Assembly (NCBI GenBank): GCA_947625555.1
Contig: CANQOT010000017.1
Coordinates: 1 to 38,966, forward strand
Reading direction: 5' to 3'
Length of the DNA stretch: 38,966 nt
DNA from: an uncultured Clostridia bacterium
GTDB taxonomy: Bacteria > Bacillota > Clostridia > Christensenellales > Borkfalkiaceae
Every line of letters starts with the position of its first letter. Within the stretch, counting starts at the first letter, position 1. Positions 7,712 through 15,904 of the stretch are shown here, piece by piece. A model generated the notes under the pieces. It did not search any database. It saw nothing but the letters and a program-made list of their open reading frames with translations, and was not told where the DNA came from. A program made the translations under genes and the position numbers.

Positions 7712-7759
7712 GTTTCAAAAAAGTTTTTCGGATAAAAATAAACAAATTCCATTTTATAT

Positions 7760-7788
7760 TTGTGTTCTGCGTGGGAATATGCTATAAT
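7760..7788 (+). promoter_or_regulatory. Promoter of the TetR-type regulator gene
   Basis: TTGTGT (7760-7765), a 17-nt spacer ending TGC, then TATAAT (7783-7788). It diverges from the promoter at 7659-7687. Confidence 0.82.
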
Positions 7789-7806
7789 CGAAAAAAGGAG
7801 TGAAAC

Positions 7807-8403
7807 ATGAACAAGTCCGAAGCCAAATTCCATAACACCGCCGTGAAAATGGACGACGCGCTTATCGCCCTTCTCGAACAAAAAGAGTTTTCGGATATCT
7901 CCATTATGGATATCTGCGAAAAGGCGGGCGTCAACCGCTCCACCTTCTATGCGCACTATGGCAACCTCTACGACCTCTTGAAGGAGACGCAGGAGCGCGC
8001 CGTTACGGAATTTTTTGAAACGCTCGGATCTACCGTGAGCGCCGCAGACTTCTCCAAGATGTCGGCAGACGAACTCATCTTCATCTCGCCGCAATACCTT
8101 GTGCCGTACCTTACCTTTGTCAAGAAGAACAGGCGGCTGTATGAGGTCTATAATAATTCCAACGCCTTTCCCATCGGAGAGATGGATAAACAGCTCATCG
8201 AAAACGTGTTCGTTCCCATCTATGCGAAGAACGGCGTGACAGACAAGCGCGTCGTAGAATATATGTCGCACTACTTCATCAGCGGCGTGACCGCTATAAC
8301 TATGGAATGGGTAAAGCGCGGGTGTGAGGACGATATTCTCTTTATCTGCGAAGTGATCGCTATTTGCGTGCGGCCGTATGCGAAGAGCGGGGGCGGCATC
8401 TGA
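7807..8403 (+). CDS. TetR/AcrR family transcriptional regulator
   Basis: 198 residues. The N-terminal helix-turn-helix has the family pattern IMDICEKAGVNRSTFYAHYG at about residues 35-55. The C-terminal ligand domain has the GVTAITMEWVKRGC pattern of the DhaS-like TetR C-terminal group. AAGGAG sits 6 nt before the ATG. It is divergent from the dyad-controlled operon, so it may control that operon and the ABC operon, but the dyads sit upstream of -35 as for an activator, while most TetR proteins repress; the link is unproven. It probably heads an operon with the membrane protein that follows by 27 nt. Confidence 0.9.
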   Translation: MNKSEAKFHNTAVKMDDALIALLEQKEFSDISIMDICEKAGVNRSTFYAHYGNLYDLLKETQERAVTEFFETLGSTVSAADFSKMSADELIFISPQYLVPYLTFVKKNRRLYEVYNNSNAFPIGEMDKQLIENVFVPIYAKNGVTDKRVVEYMSHYFISGVTAITMEWVKRGCEDDILFICEVIAICVRPYAKSGGGI

Positions 8404-8430
8404 ATTTTTTGGGCGGGGAGTGTTTTTGCC

Positions 8431-9135
8431 ATGAAAAGCGGCAAAGAGGGGAAATTCAAGAAAGAAATTGACAGGGTCGTGCACGACTATGCGCACAGGA
8501 CCTTTCTTTCCTCTTCGCTCTCCATGGCGGCGACCGCCGTATTCGGGAGCTACAATCTCTATTTAGGCTTTGCCTACCATGCGGCTTGGAACTTTGGCAT
8601 CGCCGTCTACTTTTTACTCCTTTGTGCTCTGCGGGGATATGTCCTCTTTTCGGAGAGAGCGCTGTATAAGCGTTGCCCCTCGGAGGAGGAAAGAGAGGAA
8701 AAAAAGAAAAAGCTCTACCTCGTGCAGAGTTTCTTTCTCTTTATCATCGATCTCGCCCTCATCGCGCCCGTCTCCCTCATGGTCATGCAAAGGCGGGAGA
8801 TCGGATATACAGCGATCCCTGCGATCGCGACGGCGGCCTATACGACGTATAAAGTTATTTTGTCCACCATGAACTTCATCAAGAATAAGCGGCAAAGTGA
8901 TTTGAGCGTACGGATTTTGAAGAATGTCTCCTTTGTGGACGCGCTCGTCTCCGTCTTGGCCCTACAATATATCCTTGTCATGACGTTCGGCGACGGGATC
9001 GGGGGCGGCATGCTCTTTTTGTGCGCGACAACGACCTTTATTTTGTGGGGGGCCATCGTCGCAGTCTCCGTATTCGCCCTCGTCAGCGCGGTGCGGCTAA
9101 GGGGGAAATCTCCCGCAGACGGCGGCAAAAGATAG
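8431..9135 (+). CDS. Multi-pass membrane protein, family not recognised
   Basis: 234 residues. Hydrophobic segments lie near 25-45, 50-72, 95-120, 125-148, 170-190 and 195-220, so about six membrane passes. A very basic and acidic cytoplasmic loop (PSEEEREEKKKKL) separates passes two and three. I recognise no transport or enzyme motif. It is 27 nt downstream of the TetR-type gene, which may sense a ligand related to this protein. GGGGAG precedes the ATG. Confidence 0.75.
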   Translation: MKSGKEGKFKKEIDRVVHDYAHRTFLSSSLSMAATAVFGSYNLYLGFAYHAAWNFGIAVYFLLLCALRGYVLFSERALYKRCPSEEEREEKKKKLYLVQSFFLFIIDLALIAPVSLMVMQRREIGYTAIPAIATAAYTTYKVILSTMNFIKNKRQSDLSVRILKNVSFVDALVSVLALQYILVMTFGDGIGGGMLFLCATTTFILWGAIVAVSVFALVSAVRLRGKSPADGGKR

Positions 9136-9171
9136 CCTTCCCGATTATTTTTGCAATTTATCGTAATTCCG

Positions 9172-9200
9172 TGTCATTTCCGTTTGATTTGTGTTATAAT
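9172..9200 (+). promoter_or_regulatory. Promoter of the HAD phosphatase gene
   Basis: -10 TATAAT (9195-9200) with a weak -35 TGTCAT (9172-9177) at 17-nt spacing, 24 nt before the start codon. Confidence 0.6.
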
Positions 9201-9224
9201 ACTTACAGTGGAAGCAAAGAGACC

Positions 9225-10055
9225 ATGAATACGTTATATGTGACTGATTTGGACGGCACGCTTCTGACAAGAGAGGAGCGCGTCTCGGCTTACAGCATCG
9301 AGAAGCTCAACGGGCTCATTGAGCGCGGAATGCTCCTCACCTTTGCCACTGCCCGCTCCTCGGGGAGCGCGCAGGGGGCGGTGCGGGGGCTGCATATCCA
9401 TGCGCCCGTCATCCTCTATAACGGCGGTCTCATCTATAATTACGATAAGAAGGAAACGCTCTCCTGCACCCTCTTCGAAGAGGATTGGAAGTGGTATGTA
9501 TATTCCATTTTGCGCGAGAAACAGATCGCCTTCATCGTGTTCAGCGCAATGGAGAATCGGGAACGCCTCGCCTGGTACACGGGATACGAGACCCCGGGCA
9601 TCCACCGCTATCTCTTCCGCAGAAGGGGGGATGCGCGCCTTTCGCCCGCGGATACCGCCGAGGAACTTCTCAAAGGCCATTTGTTCTATTTCAAGTGCAT
9701 CGGCCCGCGCGAACAGCTCGAACAGGCATGGAACATCTTGAAGTACGATACCCGCTTCATCTGCATCTTCCACCCCGAGACCTATTCGAGCGACTTTTGG
9801 ATGGAGATCTCTCCCCGCGCGGCGACGAAGGCTTCGGGCGTGCAGTTCCTCAAAAATTATCTTCATGCAGACCGCGTGGTCTGCTTCGGCGATACCTCAA
9901 ACGATTCCGACATGTTCGACGTATGCGACGAGAAATACGCCGTGAAGAACGCCGACGATTGGCTCAAAGCCAAGGCGACGGGGGTCATCGGATACAGCGA
10001 AGAGGACGGCGTCGCCAAGTGGCTGTGCGAGAACTTCCGCCCCGACCCTACATAA
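9225..10055 (+). CDS. Cof-type HAD superfamily phosphatase
   Basis: 276 residues, typical for Cof/YidA phosphatases. HAD motif I is DLDGTLL (nucleophile and acid Asp, about residues 6-12). Motif II is in TFATARS, the Lys of motif III in the ATKASGVQFL segment, and motif IV is GDTSNDSDMF. The middle holds the C2-type cap. These enzymes hydrolyse sugar phosphates or flavin-type phosphates with Mg2+; specificity is not predictable. I start at ATG 9225 because the promoter lies just upstream; the open frame continues back to 9021 only by chance. The 3' end overlaps the convergent DUF1294 gene by 8 nt. Confidence 0.9.
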   Translation: MNTLYVTDLDGTLLTREERVSAYSIEKLNGLIERGMLLTFATARSSGSAQGAVRGLHIHAPVILYNGGLIYNYDKKETLSCTLFEEDWKWYVYSILREKQIAFIVFSAMENRERLAWYTGYETPGIHRYLFRRRGDARLSPADTAEELLKGHLFYFKCIGPREQLEQAWNILKYDTRFICIFHPETYSSDFWMEISPRAATKASGVQFLKNYLHADRVVCFGDTSNDSDMFDVCDEKYAVKNADDWLKAKATGVIGYSEEDGVAKWLCENFRPDPT

Positions 10056-10338
10056 AGAGATAGATAGAGCGGAATCCCAAGAAGAAGCAATAGACGTTGA
10101 GCACGGCGATCACGGGCAAAAAGATCATGAGCGTCATACTGTTCAAGCGGTAGCGCATGGCGAGGAGGCTCGCATAGATGCTCACCGCGCCGCCCAAAAT
10201 GGCAGTGAGGACGAGTTTTCCGTCTCCCGCACGCGAATCGCCCGTCTCGTCTCCGTCGCGGAGGGCCTTGGCGTAGCGGATCCCGTAGAAGTTCACCGCC
10301 AGAATATACACCGAGAAAAGCACATAGAGAAAGACCAT
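10048..10338 (-). CDS. DUF1294 (YsdA-like) membrane protein
   Basis: 96 residues with three hydrophobic segments (about 2-20, 40-62, 70-92). The order fits DUF1294: an N-terminal helix ending in FYGIRYAKA, a charged loop, LTAILGGAVSIYASLLAMR and a last helix. In Bacillus the family member ysdA sits next to rplT; here it lies apart. Function unknown. No clear ribosome site precedes the ATG, and its last 8 nt overlap the convergent phosphatase gene. Confidence 0.7.
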   Translation of the reverse strand: MVFLYVLFSVYILAVNFYGIRYAKALRDGDETGDSRAGDGKLVLTAILGGAVSIYASLLAMRYRLNSMTLMIFLPVIAVLNVYCFFLGFRSIYLFM

Positions 10339-10401
10339 ATAACGGCAGTATGCGCCGTTTTACGAAAATTTCCCGCAAACGCTCCGGAGGGGCGTCATAA
10401 A

Positions 10402-11610
10402 ATGGAATCTTTGAGAGAACTTTATAAGATCGGGAAGGGGCCTTCGAGCTCCCATACCATGGGACCGGTGCGTGCCGCGCAGGATTTTCTGAAAAGATAT
10501 CCGGGCGCGGTGCGTTTTTCCGTTGTGCTGTACGGTTCCCTCGCGCACACGGGGAAGGGGCACCTCACCGACGTTGCCCTCCGCGAGGCCTTCGCGCCCC
10601 GCCCCTGCGAGATCGCATTCGATTTCGAGCGGGCCGATCTTTCCCACCCCAATACCCTTCTCATCACGGGGCTTGACGGGGAAGGCCGCACGGTGGGGAG
10701 TCTCGAATATCTCTCCGTGGGCGGCGGCACCATCCGCGTCGCGGGCGAGCCCGAGGAGGAAAAACTCGACGTCTATCCCTTCGCCAATTTCGGCGAGATC
10801 ATGGCCTATTGTAAAAAAAAGAACGTCCCTTTGGAGCAGGTCGTTTTCACCTACGAGGACGGGGGCATCCGCGATTTTCTTACAGACGTCTGGCACACCA
10901 TGCGGGATACGGTCAGGCGGGGGCTCAACGCTTCGGGCGTGCTCCCCGGGCCTCTCGGCGTAGAGCGCAAGGCAAAGACTTTGTTCGAGACGGTGGACCT
11001 CGAAGAGGAACCCGAATCGACCGAAAAGCGGCTCATGTGCGCGTTCGCCTTCGCCACGGCCGAGGAAAACGCCGCGGGCGGCACCATCGTTACGGCGCCC
11101 ACCTGCGGGGCGAGCGGCGTTCTGCCCGCCGTTTTGTACTACCTTTCCACCAAGCACGGATACACGGAAAACCGTATCGTCGCCGCGCTCGCCGTTGCGG
11201 GGCTCATCGGCGTCACCGTCAAGAGGAATGCCTCGATCAGCGGCGCGGAAGCGGGCTGTCAGGCGGAGATCGGCACGGCCACGGCCATGGCGGCAGCGTC
11301 GGTGGGGCGGCTCTTCGACGCTTCCATGGAAGAGATCGAATATGCGGCGGAGATCGCCCTCGAACACCAGCTCGGGCTCACCTGCGACCCCGTCGGGGGC
11401 TATGTCCAGATCCCCTGTATCGAACGCAACGCCGTCGCCGGGCTTCGCGCCCTCTCTTCGGCGCAACTTGCCAAGATCCTCGCGGGGACGCAGAAGATCC
11501 GCTTCGACACGGTGGTGGAGACGATGTACACGACGGGGAAAGACCTCTCGGAGCGCTACCGCGAGACGGCGGAAGGGGGCCTCGCCGTCATCTACAAGGG
11601 CTGCCATTGA
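10402..11610 (+). CDS. sdaA: L-serine ammonia-lyase (Fe-S serine dehydratase), single chain
   Basis: 402 residues holding both halves in one chain. The beta-type domain is N-terminal with GPSSSHTMGP at about residues 13-22. The alpha-type domain starts near 150 and has TAPTCGASGVLPAVL, KRNASISGAEAGCQ and LGLTCDPVGGYVQIPCIERN. The Cys residues in the last three segments are those that hold the oxygen-sensitive [4Fe-4S] cluster in this family. It converts L-serine to pyruvate and ammonia in the cytoplasm. Length is shorter than the roughly 455 residues of E. coli SdaA, in keeping with a minimal fusion. GGAGG lies 10 nt before the ATG. No clean promoter could be called in the short gap upstream. 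Confidence 0.95.
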   Translation: MESLRELYKIGKGPSSSHTMGPVRAAQDFLKRYPGAVRFSVVLYGSLAHTGKGHLTDVALREAFAPRPCEIAFDFERADLSHPNTLLITGLDGEGRTVGSLEYLSVGGGTIRVAGEPEEEKLDVYPFANFGEIMAYCKKKNVPLEQVVFTYEDGGIRDFLTDVWHTMRDTVRRGLNASGVLPGPLGVERKAKTLFETVDLEEEPESTEKRLMCAFAFATAEENAAGGTIVTAPTCGASGVLPAVLYYLSTKHGYTENRIVAALAVAGLIGVTVKRNASISGAEAGCQAEIGTATAMAAASVGRLFDASMEEIEYAAEIALEHQLGLTCDPVGGYVQIPCIERNAVAGLRALSSAQLAKILAGTQKIRFDTVVETMYTTGKDLSERYRETAEGGLAVIYKGCH

Positions 11611-11662
11611 GCTGCCGCCCGCCCTCATATAGGACCCCGTAAGAGGGGAGTGGATCTCACAC

Positions 11663-11702
11663 AAAAAGACGCCCGTCTACGCACAAGACGGGCGTCTTTT
11701 CT
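11663..11702. terminator. Bidirectional terminator between sdaA and TSCPD genes
   Basis: Perfect arms AAGACGCCCGTCT / AGACGGGCGTCTT flanked by A-rich and T-rich runs, so it can end transcription from both the serine dehydratase gene and the convergent 11713-11967 gene. Confidence 0.9.
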
Positions 11703-11712
11703 ATTAAAATTT

Positions 11713-11967
11713 TTATGTTTGATTGGCCGAAAGATAGGGGGTGAGCGCCTCCGCGAGCTGGTCGGGGCAGGAGGTGTTCTGGCGGCAGCGGATCCCCTTC
11801 AAAAGGGGTACGACCTCGTCGGGCGTCTTGCCTTCCACGAGCCGCGCGATGCCCTGCAAGTTGCCGCTGCATCCGCCGATGAACTTCACGTTATGGATCT
11901 TGTTCTCGGTATCGATATCGAAAATGATCTGTTTGGAGCATGTCCCTCTGGTCCAATAAGTAACCAT
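11713..11967 (-). CDS. TSCPD domain-containing protein (TIGR03905 type)
   Basis: 84 residues. The family signature TSCPDQLA is near residue 65, with GTCSK near the N-terminus, GGCSGNLQGI in the middle and LLKGIRCR before the signature. The conserved Cys residues suggest metal or cluster binding, as in the TSCPD tail of some ribonucleotide reductases; function is otherwise unknown. The ATG follows AAGGAGG at good spacing. It lies 17 nt downstream of the DUF4364 gene and may share its transcript. Confidence 0.9.
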   Translation of the reverse strand: MVTYWTRGTCSKQIIFDIDTENKIHNVKFIGGCSGNLQGIARLVEGKTPDEVVPLLKGIRCRQNTSCPDQLAEALTPYLSANQT

Positions 11968-11984
11968 ATTTTTCCTCCTTGGAT

Positions 11985-12509
11985 TTAATCTACCAATGTA
12001 TCAAAGACGACGGAATAGAGTTCCGAGGCCTTATCTTCCCATTTCTTATAGATGGTGTTGGCCGTTTTCTTGTCGGGAACGACGAATTTGAGTTCGAGCA
12101 TGGGCTGGACGGGGGCGAGGATCTTCAAAAATACGGTAAACGTCCCGTCCTTGTTCTGATAGTAATCGGCCTTGCATTCCTGCCGGGTGCGAAGTTTGGA
12201 GCTGTTGTTCTTGACGAAGCGGGAGATCTCCTCGCGGAGGGAAAGGGGAATATTGATGTAAAAGTTGGCGAGCGTTTCCCTTCCTTCGGGCGTGATGGTA
12301 TAGAGGGGATCGTCTACTCCCGGGATCTCGCAGATGAATCCGTCGCCGAGGATCTTCCGGATGAGGACGACGCAATCCATATAGTTGATCCAATTATTCG
12401 AGGACGAACAGATATCGAGGAGCGTCCGCTCGGAGAGGGGACTCTCCATCTTGTCGAAGACGAACAAGAGGATTAACTTGTTGACCGAAGTCTCGCCTTT
12501 GATTTGCAT
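11985..12509 (-). CDS. DUF4364 family protein, winged-helix-like
   Basis: 174 residues. The N-terminal NKLILLFVFDKMESPLSE, the middle YTITPEGRETLANF and the overall length match DUF4364, common in Clostridia. The first 90 residues look like a winged helix with the TITPEGRE wing typical of PadR/MarR-like folds. A DNA-binding role is likely but unproven. AAGGA precedes the ATG by 9 nt and the promoter is clear. Confidence 0.85.
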   Translation of the reverse strand: MQIKGETSVNKLILLFVFDKMESPLSERTLLDICSSSNNWINYMDCVVLIRKILGDGFICEIPGVDDPLYTITPEGRETLANFYINIPLSLREEISRFVKNNSSKLRTRQECKADYYQNKDGTFTVFLKILAPVQPMLELKFVVPDKKTANTIYKKWEDKASELYSVVFDTLVD

Positions 12510-12551
12510 GAGAGAGTTTCCTTGGTACGCTCACGATGGGAATGTTCTCTC

Positions 12552-12580
12552 ATTATAACGAAAAAGTTTTGTAAAATCAA
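12552..12580 (-). promoter_or_regulatory. Promoter of the DUF4364 gene
   Basis: -35 TTGATT (12575-12580), a 17-nt spacer and -10 TATAAT (12552-12557). Confidence 0.85.
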
Positions 12581-12600
12581 GATATTTCGGGAAAAAAGTC

Positions 12601-12629
12601 TTTAATATTTTTATGAGATATGCTATAAT
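12601..12629 (+). promoter_or_regulatory. Promoter of the 12671 gene
   Basis: TTTAAT (12601-12606), 17 nt, then TATAAT (12624-12629) with an extended TGC before it. It diverges from the DUF4364 promoter. Confidence 0.7.
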
Positions 12630-12670
12630 AAGACAAAGTACGCATCGGGGCTTTACGAAAAGGAGGAGCT

Positions 12671-13375
12671 ATGGATACAGAGCAAGCCTGCATCGCGAAA
12701 TTTCTCACCGTCTGCACGGAGCTCGTGGAGGGGAAATATGCGGATGCCGATCTGAAGATCTCGGAGGCTTTGAGAGCGATCGCGGAGAGCAAACGCCTCA
12801 CCGAACTCTTTACCGCCGTCACGCAGGAATTCGATTATGCTTGGGCGAAGCGCACCTACCTTCGCTATCCCGTGCGCGAGGGCTCGTCGAAGGGGGAGAT
12901 GTATCTTCCCGCAGGGCGGAGCGAGGTCCTCGCCTTCGTCTTTTGCCTGTTCGTGGAGATCGACGCGGACGCCGTCAAGCTCAATGATTTCATTCTCCGC
13001 TATTGCTATGTAGACGGCAGCTATACCGCAAGTTACTCGATGTTTGCCGAGCGCGTCGTCCGTCCCTTCCGCGACATCGTGGGCGATTGCTTCCCCGAAG
13101 CCAAGCGCGCCGTGCGCGGGGGCGGAAGGAGCGAAGAGCTCGCCGAGATCGCCCGCCTCATCGAGGGGGAAAAGATCCGCCTTGCTCCCTTCGGCCTGCG
13201 CGAGGAGGAATGGCAGGCCTCCCAGTCGTTGCTTTCCGCGAGCGCTTCGGCCATTCAAAAGGGGGAGATCGGGGAGCTCACCGCTCTCTTGGCGGGCTAT
13301 CGGTATCTCCTCCGCTATATCAACGGGGAAAACGAGGACAGCGCGGAGCTCTTCGAACGCGCCTCCAAACTTTGA
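12671..13375 (+). CDS. Conserved-looking cytoplasmic protein, family not recognised
   Basis: 234 residues, mostly alpha-helical, no signal or membrane segment. Distinct patches are RTYLRYPVREGSSKGEMYLP, the hydrophobic VLAFVFCLFVEIDAD and a Tyr-rich RYCYVDGSYTASYSMFAERV. I know no family with these. It has a strong GGAGG ribosome site and its own promoter, and is followed after only 3 nt by the Nudix gene, so the pair forms an operon. A role linked to nucleotide-sugar turnover would be a guess from context. Confidence 0.7.
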   Translation: MDTEQACIAKFLTVCTELVEGKYADADLKISEALRAIAESKRLTELFTAVTQEFDYAWAKRTYLRYPVREGSSKGEMYLPAGRSEVLAFVFCLFVEIDADAVKLNDFILRYCYVDGSYTASYSMFAERVVRPFRDIVGDCFPEAKRAVRGGGRSEELAEIARLIEGEKIRLAPFGLREEEWQASQSLLSASASAIQKGEIGELTALLAGYRYLLRYINGENEDSAELFERASKL

Positions 13376-13378
13376 GCG

Positions 13379-13912
13379 ATGGATTTCCGAGAGACTTCGA
13401 TCGAAAAAAACTACGTTTATCGCGGCAAGATCTTGCAGGTGCGGCGGGATGAGGTCGCCCTTCCCGGCGGAAGGACGGGCGTCCGCGAGGTCGTCGAACA
13501 CCGCGGCGCCGTGTGCATCCTGTGCATGAAGGAGGGCAAGATCGCCCTCGTGCGGCAGTTCCGCTACGCGGTCGGCGAATCGCTCTGGGAGCTTCCCGCG
13601 GGCAAGCTCGAAAGGGGGGAGGAGCCGCTGCGCGCCGCCTTCCGCGAACTTGCGGAGGAGACGGGGCTCGAAGCATCCGATATGGAACTTCTCTTTGCGA
13701 TGTATCCCACCCCGGGCTATTCCGACGAGACGATCTATATCTACGAAGCCAAGGGGGCGGCGGCGGGCGAGAGCCACCCCGACGAGGACGAATTTTTAGA
13801 CGTCTGCTTTTTCCCCTTCGAAAAGGCCTTTTCCATGATCGCGGACGGGACCATCAAGGACGGAAAGACGATCGCAGCCCTTCTGTATTTCAAGAATAAA
13901 AACCATCTCTGA
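13379..13912 (+). CDS. ADP-ribose pyrophosphatase-like Nudix hydrolase
   Basis: 177 residues. The Nudix box is complete: G-K-L-E-R-G-E at about residue 76, then REL, AEE and TGL, giving the metal-binding Glu residues. Upstream VRQFRYAVGESLWELPAGK and the Tyr-Pro-Thr-Pro-Gly motif (MYPTPGYSDE) are typical of the NudF/YqkG ADP-ribose pyrophosphatases, which cut ADP-ribose to AMP and ribose 5-phosphate. It follows the 12671 gene by 3 nt and ends at a strong terminator. Confidence 0.93.
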   Translation: MDFRETSIEKNYVYRGKILQVRRDEVALPGGRTGVREVVEHRGAVCILCMKEGKIALVRQFRYAVGESLWELPAGKLERGEEPLRAAFRELAEETGLEASDMELLFAMYPTPGYSDETIYIYEAKGAAAGESHPDEDEFLDVCFFPFEKAFSMIADGTIKDGKTIAALLYFKNKNHL

Positions 13913-13919
13913 AAAGATG

Positions 13920-13950
13920 ATCCCCGCGCAACAGAGCGCGGGGATTTTCT
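13920..13950 (+). terminator. Terminator after the Nudix gene
   Basis: Arms CCCCGCGC / GCGCGGGG with a 6-nt loop (13922-13943), then ATTTTCTCT. Confidence 0.88.
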
Positions 13951-13972
13951 CTACGGATCGGATTCAAAACTT

Positions 13973-14182
13973 TTAGTTGTTGCAACCGCAACCGCCGTTT
14001 CCGAGCCTCGAGAAGAGGTCGCAAAGACCGCCGTTCTTGCCCACGCAGTAGGCGATCGCGACGAGGAGCGGCCAGCCGCAGCCCGTGAGCAATCTCGAGT
14101 TCAGGATGTTTTGGCCACACGAACCGAGAAGGAGCAGGATGATGAGCGTCCAAAGGCAGCTGTTGCCATTCAAGCAAGACAT
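13973..14182 (-). CDS. Small Cys/Gly-rich membrane peptide
   Basis: 69 residues. An N-terminal SCLNGNSCLW is followed by one hydrophobic segment (about 11-22), a second weaker one (about 36-47) and a tail ending GNGGCGCNN. Seven Cys residues are spread through it. No family recognised; the layout recalls small Cys/Gly-rich sporulation-associated peptides of Firmicutes, but this is resemblance only. A perfect GGAGG lies 7 nt before the ATG, which supports real translation. It stands alone, convergent to the Nudix gene. Confidence 0.65.
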   Translation of the reverse strand: MSCLNGNSCLWTLIILLLLGSCGQNILNSRLLTGCGWPLLVAIAYCVGKNGGLCDLFSRLGNGGCGCNN

Positions 14183-14296
14183 AGTTTTTCCTCCTTATAA
14201 AGCGCCGCAGAGTATGTAATGGATTGTGTTCTGCGGGTTTTCTATCACATCGTATGCCCCGATCGGAGAAATTTGTGCTTTCCTTCCTTCATTCGT

Positions 14297-14325
14297 TTGC
14301 CAAAACTTTGCGGGTTTGTTATAAT
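14297..14325 (+). promoter_or_regulatory. Promoter of the panT-coaX-hom operon
   Basis: TTGCCA (14297-14302), a 17-nt spacer, TATAAT (14320-14325). The start would be near 14332, leaving a leader of about 110 nt. Confidence 0.85.
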
Positions 14326-14330
14326 GAGAA

Positions 14331-14426
14331 CGGAAAAGCCGCGCGGCGGAACGATACATACGCTCGTATCCGTTTTCGGCTTTCCGAAAAAATTTTTTTC
14401 TGCGGATATTCCGAAAGACGGAAATC
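14331..14426 (+). promoter_or_regulatory. Structured leader of panT, possible attenuator
   Basis: The leader begins with a two-level hairpin: outer CGGAAAAGCCG (14331-14341) with CGGCTTTCCG (14377-14386), one bulged A; inner AACGATAC (14350-14357) with GTATCCGTT (14366-14374), one bulge. It is followed by AAAAAATTTTTTT (14387-14399), like an intrinsic terminator with an offset T-run. A smaller hairpin ATTCCG/CGGAAAT precedes the ribosome site. No known riboswitch class recognised. Confidence 0.45.
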
Positions 14427-14444
14427 CGATGGAGGTAACTGAAT

Positions 14445-15119
14445 ATGAAAAAAGGGAAGCTCTTTTCCGCGCGCAACATCGCGTACTTTGCAGTGCTCCT
14501 TGCGCTCGTCGTCGTGTTGCAATGTTGCGGCGGTTTTTTCCGCATCGGTACGACAAGCCTCAGCTTTGTGCTCGTCCCCATCGTGCTCGGCGGCATTCTG
14601 CTCGGCCCGATCGCGGGTGGAACGCTCGGCTTTGTGTTCGGCTTCATCGTACTCATGTACGGCGTTGCGGGGGCGGATGCCTTTACGGCGACGCTCCTTG
14701 CCGACAGTCCCGTGATGACGGTGCTCATCTGCCTTGTGAAGGGGATCGCGGCGGGCGTTGTTCCCGCGTTTCTCTACAAGCTCATCGCCCGCAAGAATAC
14801 CTTTGTTGCGGCCATCGTCGCCTCGGTGTCGGCGCCCATCATGAATACGGGGCTGTTCATCGTCGGCTGCCTCATCATAAGCGGCACCATTGCGGGCTTC
14901 ACCGCAAACGGGTCGATGAACGAGATCGTCTATTTCCTCTTCATCGGTTGCGCGGGGTGGAACTTCCTCATCGAATTTGCCATTAACCTTGTGCTCGCTC
15001 CCGCCATCCACCGCATTGTGCTCGTTGCGGAGAAGTCGTTCGAGCAAAAGAAGTCCGCAAAGAGGCCTGCGCCCGCAGGGACTGAGCCCGTAGAAGGACA
15101 AACGGAGAATCATTCGTGA
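14445..15119 (+). CDS. ECF transporter S component, probable pantothenate (PanT-like)
   Basis: 224 residues with about six membrane helices and the S-component features: an N-terminal RNIAYFAVLLALVVVLQ helix followed by SLSFVLVPIVLGGILLGP, and LGFVFGFIVLMYG. It would bind a vitamin and work with a shared ECF ATPase/T module, which is not in this window. Its stop overlaps the coaX start by 4 nt (GTGA). Translational coupling to pantothenate kinase argues for pantothenate as substrate. The hydrophilic tail from about 195 is probably disordered. Confidence 0.87.
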   Translation: MKKGKLFSARNIAYFAVLLALVVVLQCCGGFFRIGTTSLSFVLVPIVLGGILLGPIAGGTLGFVFGFIVLMYGVAGADAFTATLLADSPVMTVLICLVKGIAAGVVPAFLYKLIARKNTFVAAIVASVSAPIMNTGLFIVGCLIISGTIAGFTANGSMNEIVYFLFIGCAGWNFLIEFAINLVLAPAIHRIVLVAEKSFEQKKSAKRPAPAGTEPVEGQTENHS

Positions 15120-15904
15120 TCATCTGTATCGACATCGGAAATACCAACATCAAGTGCGCCCTGTTCGAGGGTGAGGAGCTACGCCTCTCCTTCCGCGTGG
15201 CGACCGACCTCAAAAAGACTTCGGACGAGTACGGGATCCAACTCATCGAGATGCTCGCCTTCAACGGCATCGAACGGGGGGATATCACGGGCGGGATCTT
15301 TTCTTCCGTCGTGCCCTCGCTCGACTATACCATCGGGCACATGCTCAAAGTTTACCTCGGTATTTCGCCCAAAGAGGTGGGCCCCGGCATCAGAACGGGC
15401 CTCAAAATGCGGGCGGATAACGCCAAAGAGGTGGGGGCGGACCGCGTCGTTAACAACGTTGCGGCGATCAAAAAGTACGGCTGCGGCAAGCCCATGATCG
15501 TCGTCGATTTCGGCACGGCGACCACCTTCAACGTCATAAGCGCGGAAGGGGAATTCATCGGCGGCGTCATCGCGCCCGGTATCAAGGGTTCGCTCGATTC
15601 CCTCGTTTCGGGCACGGCAAAGTTGCCGCGCGTCGAGATCGAAGCGCCCAAGAGCGTCATCGCGACGAGTACCGTCACCAATATGCAGGCGGGCATCGTA
15701 TTCGGCTTTGCGGGGCTCGTCGATTATATCGTCAAAAAGATCAAAAAGGAACTTAAAGCGCAGGATGTCCTCACGATCGCCACGGGCGGATTTTCGGAGG
15801 TCATGGCGCATGAGACCGACCGCATCGACGTCGTGGATAAGATGCTCACGCTCGACGGCCTCAAATATCTATATGATTTGAACAATTCGGAGGAAGCGAA
15901 ATGA
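15116..15904 (+). CDS. coaX: Type III pantothenate kinase
   Basis: 262 residues, full length. The N-terminal IDIGNTNIKCALF is the phosphate-binding loop with the catalytic Asp. VDFGTATTFNVI at about 125-136 is the ADENOSINE/PHOSPHATE-2-type loop, and GADRVVNNVAA and GGVIAPGIK are the family signatures. It phosphorylates pantothenate in the first step of coenzyme A synthesis and is insensitive to CoA feedback in known members. The GTG start at 15116 overlaps the transporter stop. Its own stop overlaps the hom start (ATGA). Confidence 0.96.
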   Translation: MIICIDIGNTNIKCALFEGEELRLSFRVATDLKKTSDEYGIQLIEMLAFNGIERGDITGGIFSSVVPSLDYTIGHMLKVYLGISPKEVGPGIRTGLKMRADNAKEVGADRVVNNVAAIKKYGCGKPMIVVDFGTATTFNVISAEGEFIGGVIAPGIKGSLDSLVSGTAKLPRVEIEAPKSVIATSTVTNMQAGIVFGFAGLVDYIVKKIKKELKAQDVLTIATGGFSEVMAHETDRIDVVDKMLTLDGLKYLYDLNNSEEAK

